From Candidatus Cohnella colombiensis (GTDB taxonomy: Bacteria > Bacillota > Bacilli > Paenibacillales > Paenibacillaceae): a stretch of 64,000 nt of DNA. The first letter of the stretch is position 1, and each line of letters begins with the position of its first letter. The stretch is from positions 1,922,001 to 1,986,000 of the forward strand of contig CP119317.1 of NCBI GenBank assembly GCA_029203125.1, written 5' to 3'. Below, one piece after another: positions 8,064-16,775 of the stretch. The notes below the pieces were generated by a model that saw nothing but the letters and a program-made list of their open reading frames with translations, did no database searches and was not told where the DNA came from. Made by a program: the position numbers and the translations under genes.

Positions 8064-8959
8064 ACTTGATTCCCCCGTAATTGAGTGTCGTCCATAATAA
8101 TCTGGGTTAGACAGTTCGCGATGATACGACCGGCCGTCCTTGGGGCTACGATGCCAGGTAATCCAGGAGCTAGAAGCGCCTTGATTCCTCGCTTTTCCGC
8201 AAAGCGGAAATCGGTGCCTCCAGGCTTCGATGCCAGGTCGATAATACATGCACGCAGGGGAAGTTGTGCGATCACTTGTGCTGTGACTATCATAGTCGGA
8301 ATTGTATTAAAAATCAAGTCGATATTCCCCGCGTAGCGCGCTAAATCAGGCATGTAGAAAGGGAAAAATCCCATTTCATATGCACGAGCATACGATTCAT
8401 CTCGACGCACACCCGCTTTGACGTTCGCCCCTAACGCCTGCAACGTTCGTGCCATCGTAAAACCGGTGCGTCCCAATCCAAGCACCATACAATTCGAACC
8501 ATGAATTGTAATGTCCGTATTTTGAATCGCCATCATTAATGCGCCTTCGGCTGTTGGAATCGAGTTATAGATCGCTACATCATCTCGCTCGAACAGCTCA
8601 ACAAGCTCCAATTCGTGCTTTGCACACAATGTTTTCAAGTAGGAATTGGCCATCCCCGTGATCACTTTACACTTCTTCGGAGCGATTGAAAGATGTGCAT
8701 CTGTCAACTTTAATTCCAAATCTGTGAAAAGCGCCGAGATGATGCCATCGTCATCTGTGCCTACTACTGGCAACACTAGCGCATCTGCATGCCGCATTAA
8801 CTCTGGAGCCCACTCTGCCTTTACAACCCCATTAAAAGAGGTGTCTAATCGATCGAACCCGACTAAAGTTACAGATGCATCCAGCTCAGTCAAGCGACGG
8901 ATCACCTCAAGTTGCCTCGCATCTCCGCCTGCAAGAACGACCTGTATACCTGTGAGCAT
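8060..8959 (-). CDS. dpaA: Dipicolinate synthase subunit A (SpoVFA)
   Basis: This 299-residue NAD(P)-binding subunit of dipicolinate synthase has a central Rossmann motif (MVLGLGRTGFTMARTL) followed by a cofactor-specificity loop (GVRRDE). The start ATG at 8959 sits behind GGGAGGG and gives the family length (297 in B. subtilis); the frame is open for a further 30 codons with no family match. It is coupled to dpaB by a four-base overlap. A SigK-like promoter precedes it and the dut terminator isolates it, as expected for a mother-cell operon. Confidence 0.94.
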   Translation of the reverse strand: MLTGIQVVLAGGDARQLEVIRRLTELDASVTLVGFDRLDTSFNGVVKAEWAPELMRHADALVLPVVGTDDDGIISALFTDLELKLTDAHLSIAPKKCKVITGMANSYLKTLCAKHELELVELFERDDVAIYNSIPTAEGALMMAIQNTDITIHGSNCMVLGLGRTGFTMARTLQALGANVKAGVRRDESYARAYEMGFFPFYMPDLARYAGNIDLIFNTIPTMIVTAQVIAQLPLRACIIDLASKPGGTDFRFAEKRGIKALLAPGLPGIVAPRTAGRIIANCLTQIIMDDTQLRGNQV

Positions 8960-8997
8960 CCCATTCCCTCCCATCTGTCGGCTTCCGTTACATAGCA

Positions 8998-9026
8998 CAT
9001 CGTATGCATTCGCCCAACAAGGGGTG
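8998..9026 (-). promoter_or_regulatory. SigK-like mother-cell promoter of dpaAB
   Basis: On the minus strand CACC (9023-9026) is followed after 16 bases by CATACGATG (8998-9006). The SigK consensus is about mACm-N16-CATAnnnTA; only the last base differs. The leader to the dpaA ATG would be about 30 bases. B. subtilis spoVF is a known SigK operon. Confidence 0.55.
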
Positions 9027-9070
9027 CACCAACAACACCGAATCCACATTCACTTATGCAAGTAAAATAC

Positions 9071-9114
9071 AAAAAAAAGCTCACTGACAGAGTGACCTCT
9101 GATCAAGTGAGCTT
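9071..9114 (-). terminator. Terminator of the ylxY-mlpA-dut unit
   Basis: The outer arms 9077-9085 and 9106-9114 (AAGCTCACT/AGTGAGCTT) are perfect, and an inner stem CAGAG/CTCTG (9088-9092, 9097-9101) extends the hairpin. The minus strand continues with eight T residues. It starts 12 bases past the dut stop. Confidence 0.88.
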
Positions 9115-9125
9115 CCTAAATAAGC

Positions 9126-9569
9126 TTATTTACCTGTATGTCCAAACCCGCCAGCGCCGCGCTCCGTATCTGGTAGTTCGGCCACTTCTTCTAATGTGAT
9201 CTGAGGAACACGCTGAAACACGATTTGCGCGATCCGTTCACCCCGCTCAATCGTGAATGGCTCTTGGCCCAAATTAATGAGTAACACCTTAACCTCGCCA
9301 CGGTAATCTGCGTCTATCGTTCCAGGTGTGTTCAAGCAAGTTATCCCATGCTTGTAGGCTAGCCCGCTCCTTGGTCTGACCTGAGCTTCTAGCTCACGAG
9401 GCATCGCCATCGCAAACCCTGTTGGTACGAGCGCCCGCTCCCCAGGTGCTAACACGAGTGGCTCAGCGACTGCTGCATGCACATCAAATCCGGCTGCCCA
9501 CTCTGACATCTGACGGGGTAGCGACAGATCCTCATTGCCCGGAAGCCGTTTCAACTGAACTGGATACAA
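9126..9569 (-). CDS. dut: dUTP diphosphatase
   Basis: This 147-residue trimeric dUTPase hydrolyses dUTP to dUMP and keeps uracil out of DNA. All five family motifs can be placed: AGFDVHAA, RPRSGLA, GTIDADYRGE, the GERIAQ stretch and the C-terminal RGAGGFGHTG arm. The TTG start at 9569 has a GGGAGGG site seven bases upstream, and the gene overlaps the 3' end of mlpA by 38 bases in another frame. In B. subtilis this slot holds ymxH instead, which I do not see here. Confidence 0.95.
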   Translation of the reverse strand: MYPVQLKRLPGNEDLSLPRQMSEWAAGFDVHAAVAEPLVLAPGERALVPTGFAMAMPRELEAQVRPRSGLAYKHGITCLNTPGTIDADYRGEVKVLLINLGQEPFTIERGERIAQIVFQRVPQITLEEVAELPDTERGAGGFGHTGK

Positions 9570-10812
9570 TAAACTCCCTCCCGATTCCTGATAATACTTT
9601 TTTGTTCATTCCGACTAATGCAATTGCACATGGCTGTGCAATCATTGTTTTGATCAAATCATTTACATCGTCTAAATTGACTTTGTCAATTCGGTCGATC
9701 ATCTCATCAAGTGTGTGGTGTCGACCGAGCATCAGCTCGTTTTTCCCCATCCGGTTCATTCGACTACTCGTACTTTCAAGACTGAGGATCAAATTTCCTT
9801 TCAATTGTTCCTTACCTCTTGAAATTTCATCATCGGTTAAACCTTTGTCCGCAATATCGTTCAACAGTTCCATGCTGAGATCGTACACTTCTTGCGTCTG
9901 CTTCGGTGCAGTACCCGCATAAACGGTAAACAAGCCGCTATCCGCATGCGAAGTATGATACGAATAGACAGAGTAGGCTAGACCGCGCTTTTCACGAATT
10001 TCTTGAAACAATCGGGAGCTCATGCCTCCACCGATCGTATTGTTAGCCAAAATCATCGCATACAAATTCGGAGCGTCGATCGCACACCCCGGAAAGGTTA
10101 AGCACAGATGATTTTGTTCTGTCTTTTTTTTATGAAATAGCGCATTTGAATGAAAGATAGGTGAGTTCACTCGCGTATTTTCACCTTGAACGTTAAATCT
10201 TCCAAAGTGCTCCTCAATGAGTCCAAGCACCTCTTCACCCACATTACCTGCGATACTGATTACGGTGTTGTTAATTCCATATCGATTATTCATATAGCCA
10301 CGCAAATCGTTAGCTTTCATTGCATTCAAACGCTCTGCGGTACCAAGAATGGAGTACGCTAGTGGATGATCTTGATAAGCAGCACGAGATGCTAGATCAT
10401 GAACGGTATCATCCGGTGTATCATCATACATCGAAATTTCTTCAAGAATAACATTTTTTTCCTTATTCAACTCATCATCAGCTAGGAGCGATTCGAAAAA
10501 CATATCGGACAAAATATCAATCGCAATCGGCAAATGCGTGTCTAATACTTTTGCGTAATAGCACGTATATTCTTTGGATGTAAAAGCATTCACATTACCG
10601 CCTATGCCATCAAAGCGATCGGCAATTTCTTTAGCGCTATGACGCTTCGTTCCTTTAAACAACATGTGCTCTATAAAATGTGAAATCCCGTTATTATTAA
10701 CATCCTCATAGCGGGAACCGGTTTTAACCCAGATGCCGAAAGAAACAGATCTGACGGTAGGGATGGATTCAATCATTACGCGCAATCCATTACTTAGCTC
10801 ATATTTGTTCAT
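9532..10812 (-). CDS. mlpA: M16-family zinc peptidase (MlpA/YmxG)
   Basis: This 426-residue pitrilysin-like protein has the inverted zinc motif HFIEH (residues 45-49) with the downstream glutamate in VILEEISMYDD, and a second inactive-like half that contains the family RGLAYSVYSYH segment. The length fits a single two-domain M16B subunit such as the mitochondrial-processing-peptidase-like MlpA. The substrate is not known from sequence. ATG 10812 has a GGGGGAG site. It lies between ylxY and dut and may be read from the ylxY promoter; the 77-base gap holds only a weak TATCAT box. Confidence 0.9.
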   Translation of the reverse strand: MNKYELSNGLRVMIESIPTVRSVSFGIWVKTGSRYEDVNNNGISHFIEHMLFKGTKRHSAKEIADRFDGIGGNVNAFTSKEYTCYYAKVLDTHLPIAIDILSDMFFESLLADDELNKEKNVILEEISMYDDTPDDTVHDLASRAAYQDHPLAYSILGTAERLNAMKANDLRGYMNNRYGINNTVISIAGNVGEEVLGLIEEHFGRFNVQGENTRVNSPIFHSNALFHKKKTEQNHLCLTFPGCAIDAPNLYAMILANNTIGGGMSSRLFQEIREKRGLAYSVYSYHTSHADSGLFTVYAGTAPKQTQEVYDLSMELLNDIADKGLTDDEISRGKEQLKGNLILSLESTSSRMNRMGKNELMLGRHHTLDEMIDRIDKVNLDDVNDLIKTMIAQPCAIALVGMNKKVLSGIGREFIVSSSVETASGQ

Positions 10813-10889
10813 CCGATCTCCCCCTTTTTGTTATTTCCAACCAAAGAATGATACCACTATATCAAATTCCGACATGGACGACAACAACG

Positions 10890-11879
10890 CTAAAGCCTTG
10901 TCGATGACAGTGTCTCAGATACTGTTCCTAGCTCATAGCCTTTGGATTTAATCGCCTTGATCATACCATCAAGCGCTCCAGCTGACGCGGCCGTAGGGTG
11001 CATGAGGATGAGCGTGCCTGCTCCAACCTTCGCTTTCACTTTTGCAACAACAGACCATGAAGGTGGGTTTTTCCAATCTATTGTATCGAGCGTCCATAAC
11101 ACTGTGCGCAAGCCTTGCTCTGCAGCAATCTTAACCGTAAGCTGGCTATAATCTCCAGACGGAGGTGCAAACCAGCGATTGGTTACCCCAAGCTTCTTCA
11201 ATAGCTGTTCAGTTTTGTCGATTTCTTCACGCTGTCTCGCTTCGCCAAGCTTACTCATATCTGGATGAGAATACGCATGGTTCGAAGCTTCATGTCCACG
11301 AGCAATGATCTCTTTCGCCATCTCCGTATGGGAAGATAGCCACTTGCCATCGAAGAAAAAAGTCGCATGAACGTTCGCTTTCTCTAACGTATCCAACATC
11401 GGCTGCAAGTGTTCATCACCCCATGCCACATTGATCATAAATGCAACCATAGGTTTTGATGGATTGCCTCGAAAAACCGGCAGAGGTGGCAGGTCGTTCA
11501 GTTCCACCTTTGGCTTAATTACTTTGTATACCCAGGGAATATTATGGCTTTGAGTTGTCCTATCGAACCCAGACTCCACAAATTTACGATACGTTGCTTG
11601 TATGTCAACTTCACGACCTTCATATCCTGGAATTGCTTTCCAAATCCGATCATTCACTGCATCAATCGCTGGGATCGTCTGTGAGACAGCTTCTTGACGC
11701 AACCAGCTAAGCAGATCGCCATTAGCCGTCTGCTCAATCTGAAGTGCTTCAGCAGTATTGTTTCCTTGCTTCACAACTTGAATATACGGCTTTAATGGTC
11801 CAAAGGTACCTGCAATCCATATCATCAGCAAGCAAATCAACATCATGAATATCCGCTTCGATTTCATCGATTTAAGCAA
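10890..11879 (-). CDS. ylxY: YlxY-type polysaccharide deacetylase-like sporulation protein
   Basis: This 329-residue protein has an N-terminal signal anchor (residues 8-27) and a C-terminal NodB-like domain. The histidine motif is present (SNHAYSHPD), as is the APPSGDYS motif. The usual TFDDG metal/catalytic loop is replaced by NVAWGDE, so deacetylase activity is uncertain; this replacement is, as I recall, typical of the YlxY subfamily. The start is TTG 11879 behind GAGGTGAG; the ATG four codons in is too far from that site. A SigE-like promoter precedes the gene, suggesting mother-cell expression. Confidence 0.87.
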   Translation of the reverse strand: MLKSMKSKRIFMMLICLLMIWIAGTFGPLKPYIQVVKQGNNTAEALQIEQTANGDLLSWLRQEAVSQTIPAIDAVNDRIWKAIPGYEGREVDIQATYRKFVESGFDRTTQSHNIPWVYKVIKPKVELNDLPPLPVFRGNPSKPMVAFMINVAWGDEHLQPMLDTLEKANVHATFFFDGKWLSSHTEMAKEIIARGHEASNHAYSHPDMSKLGEARQREEIDKTEQLLKKLGVTNRWFAPPSGDYSQLTVKIAAEQGLRTVLWTLDTIDWKNPPSWSVVAKVKAKVGAGTLILMHPTAASAGALDGMIKAIKSKGYELGTVSETLSSTRL

Positions 11880-11916
11880 TCTCGCTCACCTCAACTTGTC
11901 CCGATTCTCTACCTAA

Positions 11917-11945
11917 ATTGTATGTTGGGCGAGTCAAGATTATGA
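11917..11945 (-). promoter_or_regulatory. SigE-like mother-cell promoter of ylxY
   Basis: On the minus strand TCATAAT (11939-11945) is followed by 14 bases and CATACAAT (11917-11924). This equals the SigE consensus (kmATAww-N14-CATACAwT) at every defined position. It lies between the pnpA terminator and the ylxY start, giving a leader of about 30 bases. Confidence 0.6.
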
Positions 11946-11982
11946 GCATGGAGAAAAATCAAGCCTATAAAAGCCTTTCTGA

Positions 11983-12020
11983 GCAAAAACAAAAAGAGAC
12001 AGCTTGTCCTCGTCTCTTTT
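11983..12020 (-). terminator. Terminator of pnpA
   Basis: The arms 11992-12000 and 12012-12020 (AAAAGAGAC/GTCTCTTTT) close an 11-base loop. On the minus strand the stem runs into TTTTTGTTTTTG. It lies about 30 bases past the pnpA stop. Confidence 0.8.
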
Positions 12021-12050
12021 GTGGCATACTATGCAGCTGCAATGAAAGGA

Positions 12051-14150
12051 CTATACAGATACTTGTTCTGAGCTAAGTAACGCTTTGCGTGAAAGGTTGA
12101 CACGGCCCATATTATCAATTTCTGTAACTTTCACTTCGATTTGATCGCCAATATTGACGACATCCTCCACTTTCGCAACGCGCTCATTTGACAATTGACT
12201 AATGTGAATGAGCCCATCCTTATTCGGTAAAATTTCGACAAAGCAGCCAAACTTCTCAATCCGTTTAACTGTACCTGTGTAGACTTCGCCGACTACGACT
12301 TCCTTCACAATGCCTTCAATGATGCTACGAGCTTTGTTGTTTGCAACTTCGTCCGTAGAAGCAATATACACCGTACCATCTTGCTCGATATCGATTTTAA
12401 CGCCTGTTTCCTCGATAATCTTATTGATAATTTTACCGCCTGAGCCGATAACATCACGGATTTTGTCCGGATTAATCTTAAGAGAGATAATCTTTGGCGC
12501 GAATTTGCTGAGCGATTTACGTGGCTCCTGCATCGTCTCAAGCATTTTGCCCAAGATGAACATCCGGCCTTCTCTAGCTTGCTCGAGCGCATCGGTCAAG
12601 ATTTGACGATCGATACCGTCAATCTTAATGTCCATCTGAATGGCTGTAATTCCAGCAGCCGTTCCCGCTACCTTGAAATCCATATCGCCAAGATGATCTT
12701 CCATCCCTTGAATATCAGTCAAGATGGACGTATGATCACCGTCTTTAATCAAGCCCATAGCAACACCTGCAACTGGCGCTTTAATCGGCACACCCGCATC
12801 CATCATCGCAAGCGTGCTTGCGCAAATGCTTGCTTGTGAAGTCGAGCCGTTCGATTCGAGAACTTCGGAAACGAGACGAATCGTGTATGGGAATTCAACT
12901 TCTGAAGGAATAACTTTGAGCAACGCACGCTCACCTAGTGCTCCATGACCGATCTCACGACGTCCTGGTGGACGAAGCGGACGTGCTTCCCCAACAGAGA
13001 ACGGAGGGAAATTGTAATGATGCATGAAGCGCTTTGATTCCTCTGTGCCGATTCCATCAAGAATTTGAACTTCGCCTAATGGTCCAAGCGTACAAATACT
13101 TAGCGCTTGAGTTTGACCACGAGTGAACAAGCCGGAACCATGTGTACGAGGCAAGATCGACACATCGCTAGATATCGGACGAATTTCATTCAAGCCACGA
13201 CCATCTGGACGCACTTTATCATGCGTGATGAGACGACGAACTTCATTTTTCACGATATCATAAAGAACTTCCTTCACATCTTTAAGTTTGCTAGGTGTAT
13301 CTGTATAGAGATTGCTGAAGTGTTCAACAGTTTCTGCATTAATGGCATCAATCGCTTCTTGACGCGCATGCTTCTCGGAAATACGAACCGCTTCTACAAG
13401 ACGCGCTTGTGCATAAGCTTGTACATCTTGCTCTACATCAGCGTCAACTGCATGAAGCTTAACGTCCATCTTCGGTTGGCCTGCGATTGCAACGAGTTGC
13501 TCGATCGTAGCGACAATCTTCTTAATTTCATCGTGACCGAACATGATCGCTTCTAGCATGTCTTTTTCAGACACTTCATCCGCTTCTGCTTCAACCATCA
13601 TAATCGCATCTTTTGTTCCTGCGACAACAACAAACAGGTCGCTCTTCTCTTCCTGAGCTACAGTTGGATTAACGATGAATTGACCATCAATACGACCGAC
13701 AATCACACCACCAACAGGGCCATTGAAAGGTACATTAGAGATCGATAAAGCAGCAGAAGTTCCGATCATTGCAGCGATTTCAGGTGAACAGTCTTGATCG
13801 ACGCTCATGACCAAGTTAACGATTTGAACATCGTTACGAAAGCCCTCAGAGAACAATGGACGAATTGGACGGTCTGTCAGACGGCTCGACAAAATCGCTT
13901 TCTCGCTTGGACGTCCTTCGCGCTTAATGAAGCCTCCTGGAATTTTACCTACTGCATACAATCTTTCCTCGTAGTTCACTGTGAGCGGGAAAAAATCAAG
14001 ATCCTTCGGCTCATTAGAAGCTGTAACTGTTGATAAAACGACCGTATCGCCATAACGTACAACGATCGCTCCATTCGCTTGTTTAGCAAGCTTGCCAGTC
14101 TCTAGTACGAAAGGGCGACCACCAAGCTGCATTTCTACACGTTGTTCCAC
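12051..14150 (-). CDS. pnpA: Polyribonucleotide nucleotidyltransferase (PNPase)
   Basis: This 699-residue protein has two RNase PH domains (about 1-220 and 310-545) joined by a helical segment, then a KH domain (about 555-615, DVIGSGGKIINKI) and an S1 domain (about 620-690). The active second PH domain carries GEARPLRPPGRREIGHGAL. PNPase degrades mRNA phosphorolytically from the 3' end and is the main 3'-5' exonuclease in Bacillus relatives. GTG 14150 has an AGGAGGG site seven bases upstream. It follows rpsO after a strong hairpin, the conserved rpsO-pnp order; its own promoter is not evident. Confidence 0.97.
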   Translation of the reverse strand: MEQRVEMQLGGRPFVLETGKLAKQANGAIVVRYGDTVVLSTVTASNEPKDLDFFPLTVNYEERLYAVGKIPGGFIKREGRPSEKAILSSRLTDRPIRPLFSEGFRNDVQIVNLVMSVDQDCSPEIAAMIGTSAALSISNVPFNGPVGGVIVGRIDGQFIVNPTVAQEEKSDLFVVVAGTKDAIMMVEAEADEVSEKDMLEAIMFGHDEIKKIVATIEQLVAIAGQPKMDVKLHAVDADVEQDVQAYAQARLVEAVRISEKHARQEAIDAINAETVEHFSNLYTDTPSKLKDVKEVLYDIVKNEVRRLITHDKVRPDGRGLNEIRPISSDVSILPRTHGSGLFTRGQTQALSICTLGPLGEVQILDGIGTEESKRFMHHYNFPPFSVGEARPLRPPGRREIGHGALGERALLKVIPSEVEFPYTIRLVSEVLESNGSTSQASICASTLAMMDAGVPIKAPVAGVAMGLIKDGDHTSILTDIQGMEDHLGDMDFKVAGTAAGITAIQMDIKIDGIDRQILTDALEQAREGRMFILGKMLETMQEPRKSLSKFAPKIISLKINPDKIRDVIGSGGKIINKIIEETGVKIDIEQDGTVYIASTDEVANNKARSIIEGIVKEVVVGEVYTGTVKRIEKFGCFVEILPNKDGLIHISQLSNERVAKVEDVVNIGDQIEVKVTEIDNMGRVNLSRKALLSSEQVSV

Positions 14151-14261
14151 ACAGATTCCCTCCTCTATTTACTTAATTATGTACTTTCGACACTCTTCTC
14201 ATTATTTCCTGCCTCGTCGATCCTTAGGCATTAGAACGAAATATCATTAGCAGATTAATAC

Positions 14262-14324
14262 AAGAAAAAGCAACCAGGCGCCGCGAGGGCGATAAGCCCT
14301 AATCGACTAAGCCAGGTTGCTTTT
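14262..14324 (-). terminator. Large hairpin terminator/attenuator between rpsO and pnpA
   Basis: The arms 14266-14279 and 14311-14324 pair with one mismatch, and an inner hairpin AGGGC/GCCCT (14286-14300) sits inside. On the minus strand the stem ends in GCTTTTTC. It looks like an intrinsic terminator that pnpA transcription would have to read past unless pnpA has its own promoter. Confidence 0.75.
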
Positions 14325-14339
14325 GAGATTACAATTGCA

Positions 14340-14609
14340 TTAGCGACGCAGACCGAGCTTAGCGATCAATGCACTGTAACGTGCAACGTCTTTGTTTTTC
14401 AAGTATGCTAGTAACCTACGGCGTTGTCCAACCATCTTGAGCAAACCGCGACGCGAGTGATGATCTTTCTTGTGCGTCCGAAAGTGGTTCGTCAAACTGT
14501 TGATGTTCTCCGTAAGGATAGCAACTTGAACTTCCGGTGATCCGGTATCCGAAGCATGAGTCTTATGTGCTTCAATAAGTTCTTGTTTACGTTCTTGTGT
14601 TAATGCCAT
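14340..14609 (-). CDS. rpsO: 30S ribosomal protein S15
   Basis: This 89-residue protein is the full length of bacterial S15, a primary binder of the 16S rRNA three-way junction in the small-subunit platform. The signatures TGSPEVQVAILTENI, HKKDHHSRRGLL and RRRLLAYLK are all present. ATG 14609 has AGGAGGTG at good spacing. It has its own extended -10 promoter and a structured leader of about 115 bases. Confidence 0.98.
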   Translation of the reverse strand: MALTQERKQELIEAHKTHASDTGSPEVQVAILTENINSLTNHFRTHKKDHHSRRGLLKMVGQRRRLLAYLKNKDVARYSALIAKLGLRR

Positions 14610-14724
14610 CCTTGTTCACCTCCTATATTCATAATCGCCATTAGCCTCGCTGACGTTGGAGAATCGAGCAGCCAAGCTAAGGTTCAAATCGTTTACGCAC
14701 TCGGCACGTGTCCAATTACGCAAC
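14610..14724 (-). promoter_or_regulatory. Structured rpsO mRNA leader, possible S15 autoregulation site
   Basis: The leader from the predicted start to the rpsO ATG can fold: CCTTAGC pairs with GCTAATGG around an inner GGCTG-CTCG / CAGCGAG arrangement (about 14640-14685). S15 is known to repress its own mRNA through structured leaders in several bacteria, including Firmicutes. The fold was drawn by eye and the S15 recognition elements were not confirmed. Confidence 0.35.
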
Positions 14725-14730
14725 TTAAAC

Positions 14731-14760
14731 ATTATAGCATTAATAAAAATAATTATGCAA
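14731..14760 (-). promoter_or_regulatory. Extended -10 SigA promoter of rpsO
   Basis: On the minus strand TATAAT (14731-14736) is preceded by TGC, an extended -10, with TTGCAT (14755-14760) as a weak -35 after 18 bases of AT-rich spacer. It is placed between ribF and rpsO, as expected for an independent ribosomal protein gene. Confidence 0.6.
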
Positions 14761-14799
14761 GTAAAAACGTAATCGGCGTTCTCAGACGTCGATTGTGCG

Positions 14800-15795
14800 T
14801 TATTTTAACTGCTCAGTAAGCCATTCACGCGCTTGCATGGCATCCGCAGTAATTTGCGCGACAAGCTCATCAATTGCATTGAATTTACGTTCTGGTCGAA
14901 GATAACGATGAAAGAGGAGAGTTATCTGTTTTCCGTACAGATCACCGTCAAAATCGAATAGATGAGCTTCCAATCTCAACTGTCCATCCGGATTATCGAA
15001 TGTTGGTCGTACACCGACGTTAAGAACGGCCTTGTACGCTGTCGAACTCCCTTTCTCATCAGCGTCCGGAACATCTACTTCAATTGCATATACACCAAAG
15101 CGTGGAATTACATAGGACTGATCAAGCTGTACATTCGCAGTTGGAAAGCCCAGCAATCGTCCTCTCGCATCTCCATGAATGACTTCGCCTTTAATCTGAT
15201 AAGGACGATCAAGCAACTTAGTCGCATCTGCACAATCTCCATCGGCAAGTCGATCCCGAATTCGGGAACTGCTCACCTTTGCCCCGTCGTGGAACACCGG
15301 TGAAACAACTTGAACTTGAATTTGTCCATCGCTGAATAGATGGAACGATTGTGGATTGCCTTGGCCCTTAAATCCAAATTTAAAGTCAAAACCGACAATT
15401 GCTGTATTCACACCGATTGGCATAATAAATTGACGAACAAATTGCTCCGCTGTCACTTGAGAAAAAGCTTGATCGAAATGGATCACATATGCAGCCTCTA
15501 CACCTAATTGTGCGAGAAGCGCAAGCTTGTCCTCGAGTGGTGTAAGAACGGTTGTATGCGAATTGAACTGCTCACTCCCGAGTACAGCTCGCGGGTGTGG
15601 ATCAAAGGTCATCACGGCAGCAATTTGGTTATGCATACGTGCATGTGCTACCGCTTGACGGACGACCTCCAAATGTCCAAGATGTACACCATCAAAGAAG
15701 CCGATCGCAAGCGATATTCCTTGCGTCTTACAAGCACCCTCCGGCAATTGCTGTGGGTCACCGATATGTGAGGCAACTACATCGTATCGTTCCAC
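14800..15795 (-). CDS. ribF: Bifunctional riboflavin kinase/FAD synthetase
   Basis: This 331-residue protein (RibC in B. subtilis) phosphorylates riboflavin and adenylylates FMN. The N-terminal FAD synthetase domain has GFFDGVHLGHLEVV and the SSRIRDRL motif; the C-terminal kinase domain has GDARGRLLGFPTANV. The frame is open to a TTG at 15840 that overlaps the truB stop, but GTG 15795 has a perfect AGGAGG six bases upstream, so I use it. No FMN riboswitch is seen; the gene is the last of the rimP-infB cluster. Confidence 0.93.
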   Translation of the reverse strand: MERYDVVASHIGDPQQLPEGACKTQGISLAIGFFDGVHLGHLEVVRQAVAHARMHNQIAAVMTFDPHPRAVLGSEQFNSHTTVLTPLEDKLALLAQLGVEAAYVIHFDQAFSQVTAEQFVRQFIMPIGVNTAIVGFDFKFGFKGQGNPQSFHLFSDGQIQVQVVSPVFHDGAKVSSSRIRDRLADGDCADATKLLDRPYQIKGEVIHGDARGRLLGFPTANVQLDQSYVIPRFGVYAIEVDVPDADEKGSSTAYKAVLNVGVRPTFDNPDGQLRLEAHLFDFDGDLYGKQITLLFHRYLRPERKFNAIDELVAQITADAMQAREWLTEQLK

Positions 15796-15836
15796 CTTGG
15801 TCCTCCTGCTTGATCCGTTTCCACCGATCCTATCCC

Positions 15837-16775
15837 TCAATCTTCTTGGGGATGAAACACTTTAAGTGGGCGGATCATTTCCAAACTTTCATCGACATCA
15901 TATAATCCGATAAACAAACCATCCGAGCGATAAACTCGCCACATTCCTGAGCGATTCGGCACTGGCAGCAGTCGAGTTGTTGCGACTGCTTTCCCCTGCA
16001 AGGCATAAGTCGCTTCTGGCTGCTCAATCGTCGTACGGGGTACATTCGATAGCAATTCATCAGCTGGGAGCAACTTCTCAGCAATTGCGTTTCGCTCCAT
16101 GAGCTCACGCAGTTGTTCGAGCGTAACGCATTGTTCCTCGCGAATCCCTGCACTTTCCGAACGAACGAGCTTTGCCATTACAGCCGGAACACCTAACTTA
16201 CGTCCAATATCAACACATAATGTACGGATATAAGTTCCCTTAGAACACGTTACAGAAAATGTGAGCTCTGGTTGTGCGATGTCAGTCAGCACTTTAATAA
16301 TCTTAAGATCGTAGATGTGTACAGTTCTAGCTTGACGTTCAACTGTAACCCCTTGACGTGCAAGCTCGTACAATCGTTTGCCATTCACCTTGACTGCAGA
16401 TACCATAGGAGGCACTTGATCAATCTCTCCGATGAAAGATTGTGCAGCATCTATAATCGCCTCCGAACTTAAACTAGAGGCGTCCTGCTCCTCAATCACT
16501 TCACCTGATAAGTCCTCTGTATCTGTTGCCAATCCGAAACGAAGCGTCGCTTCATATGTTTTAGGCAACTCCTGCAAATATTCCACGAAACGCGTTGCAC
16601 GCCCTATACATAGCGGAAGCACGCCAGTGACAGCAGGATCTAATGTCCCTGTATGTCCAATCCGACGCACCCCGACGATACCACGAGTTTTTGCAACTAC
16701 ATCATGCGAAGTCCACCCTGCGGGCTTCCAAACCGCCAGCACACCTTCTAGTGAATGATTAGTTCCCTTAGACAT
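15837..16775 (-). CDS. truB: tRNA pseudouridine synthase B
   Basis: This 312-residue enzyme makes pseudouridine 55 in the T-loop of tRNA. The catalytic aspartate is in GHTGTLDPAVTG, with KPAGWTSHDVV and the KTYEATLRFGLATDTED segment before and after it, and a C-terminal PUA-like tail. I use ATG 16775, which overlaps the nrnA stop by eight bases (ATGTCTAA); the frame is open nine codons further back. No strong ribosome site is visible, which suggests translational coupling to nrnA. Confidence 0.94.
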   Translation of the reverse strand: MSKGTNHSLEGVLAVWKPAGWTSHDVVAKTRGIVGVRRIGHTGTLDPAVTGVLPLCIGRATRFVEYLQELPKTYEATLRFGLATDTEDLSGEVIEEQDASSLSSEAIIDAAQSFIGEIDQVPPMVSAVKVNGKRLYELARQGVTVERQARTVHIYDLKIIKVLTDIAQPELTFSVTCSKGTYIRTLCVDIGRKLGVPAVMAKLVRSESAGIREEQCVTLEQLRELMERNAIAEKLLPADELLSNVPRTTIEQPEATYALQGKAVATTRLLPVPNRSGMWRVYRSDGLFIGLYDVDESLEMIRPLKVFHPQED

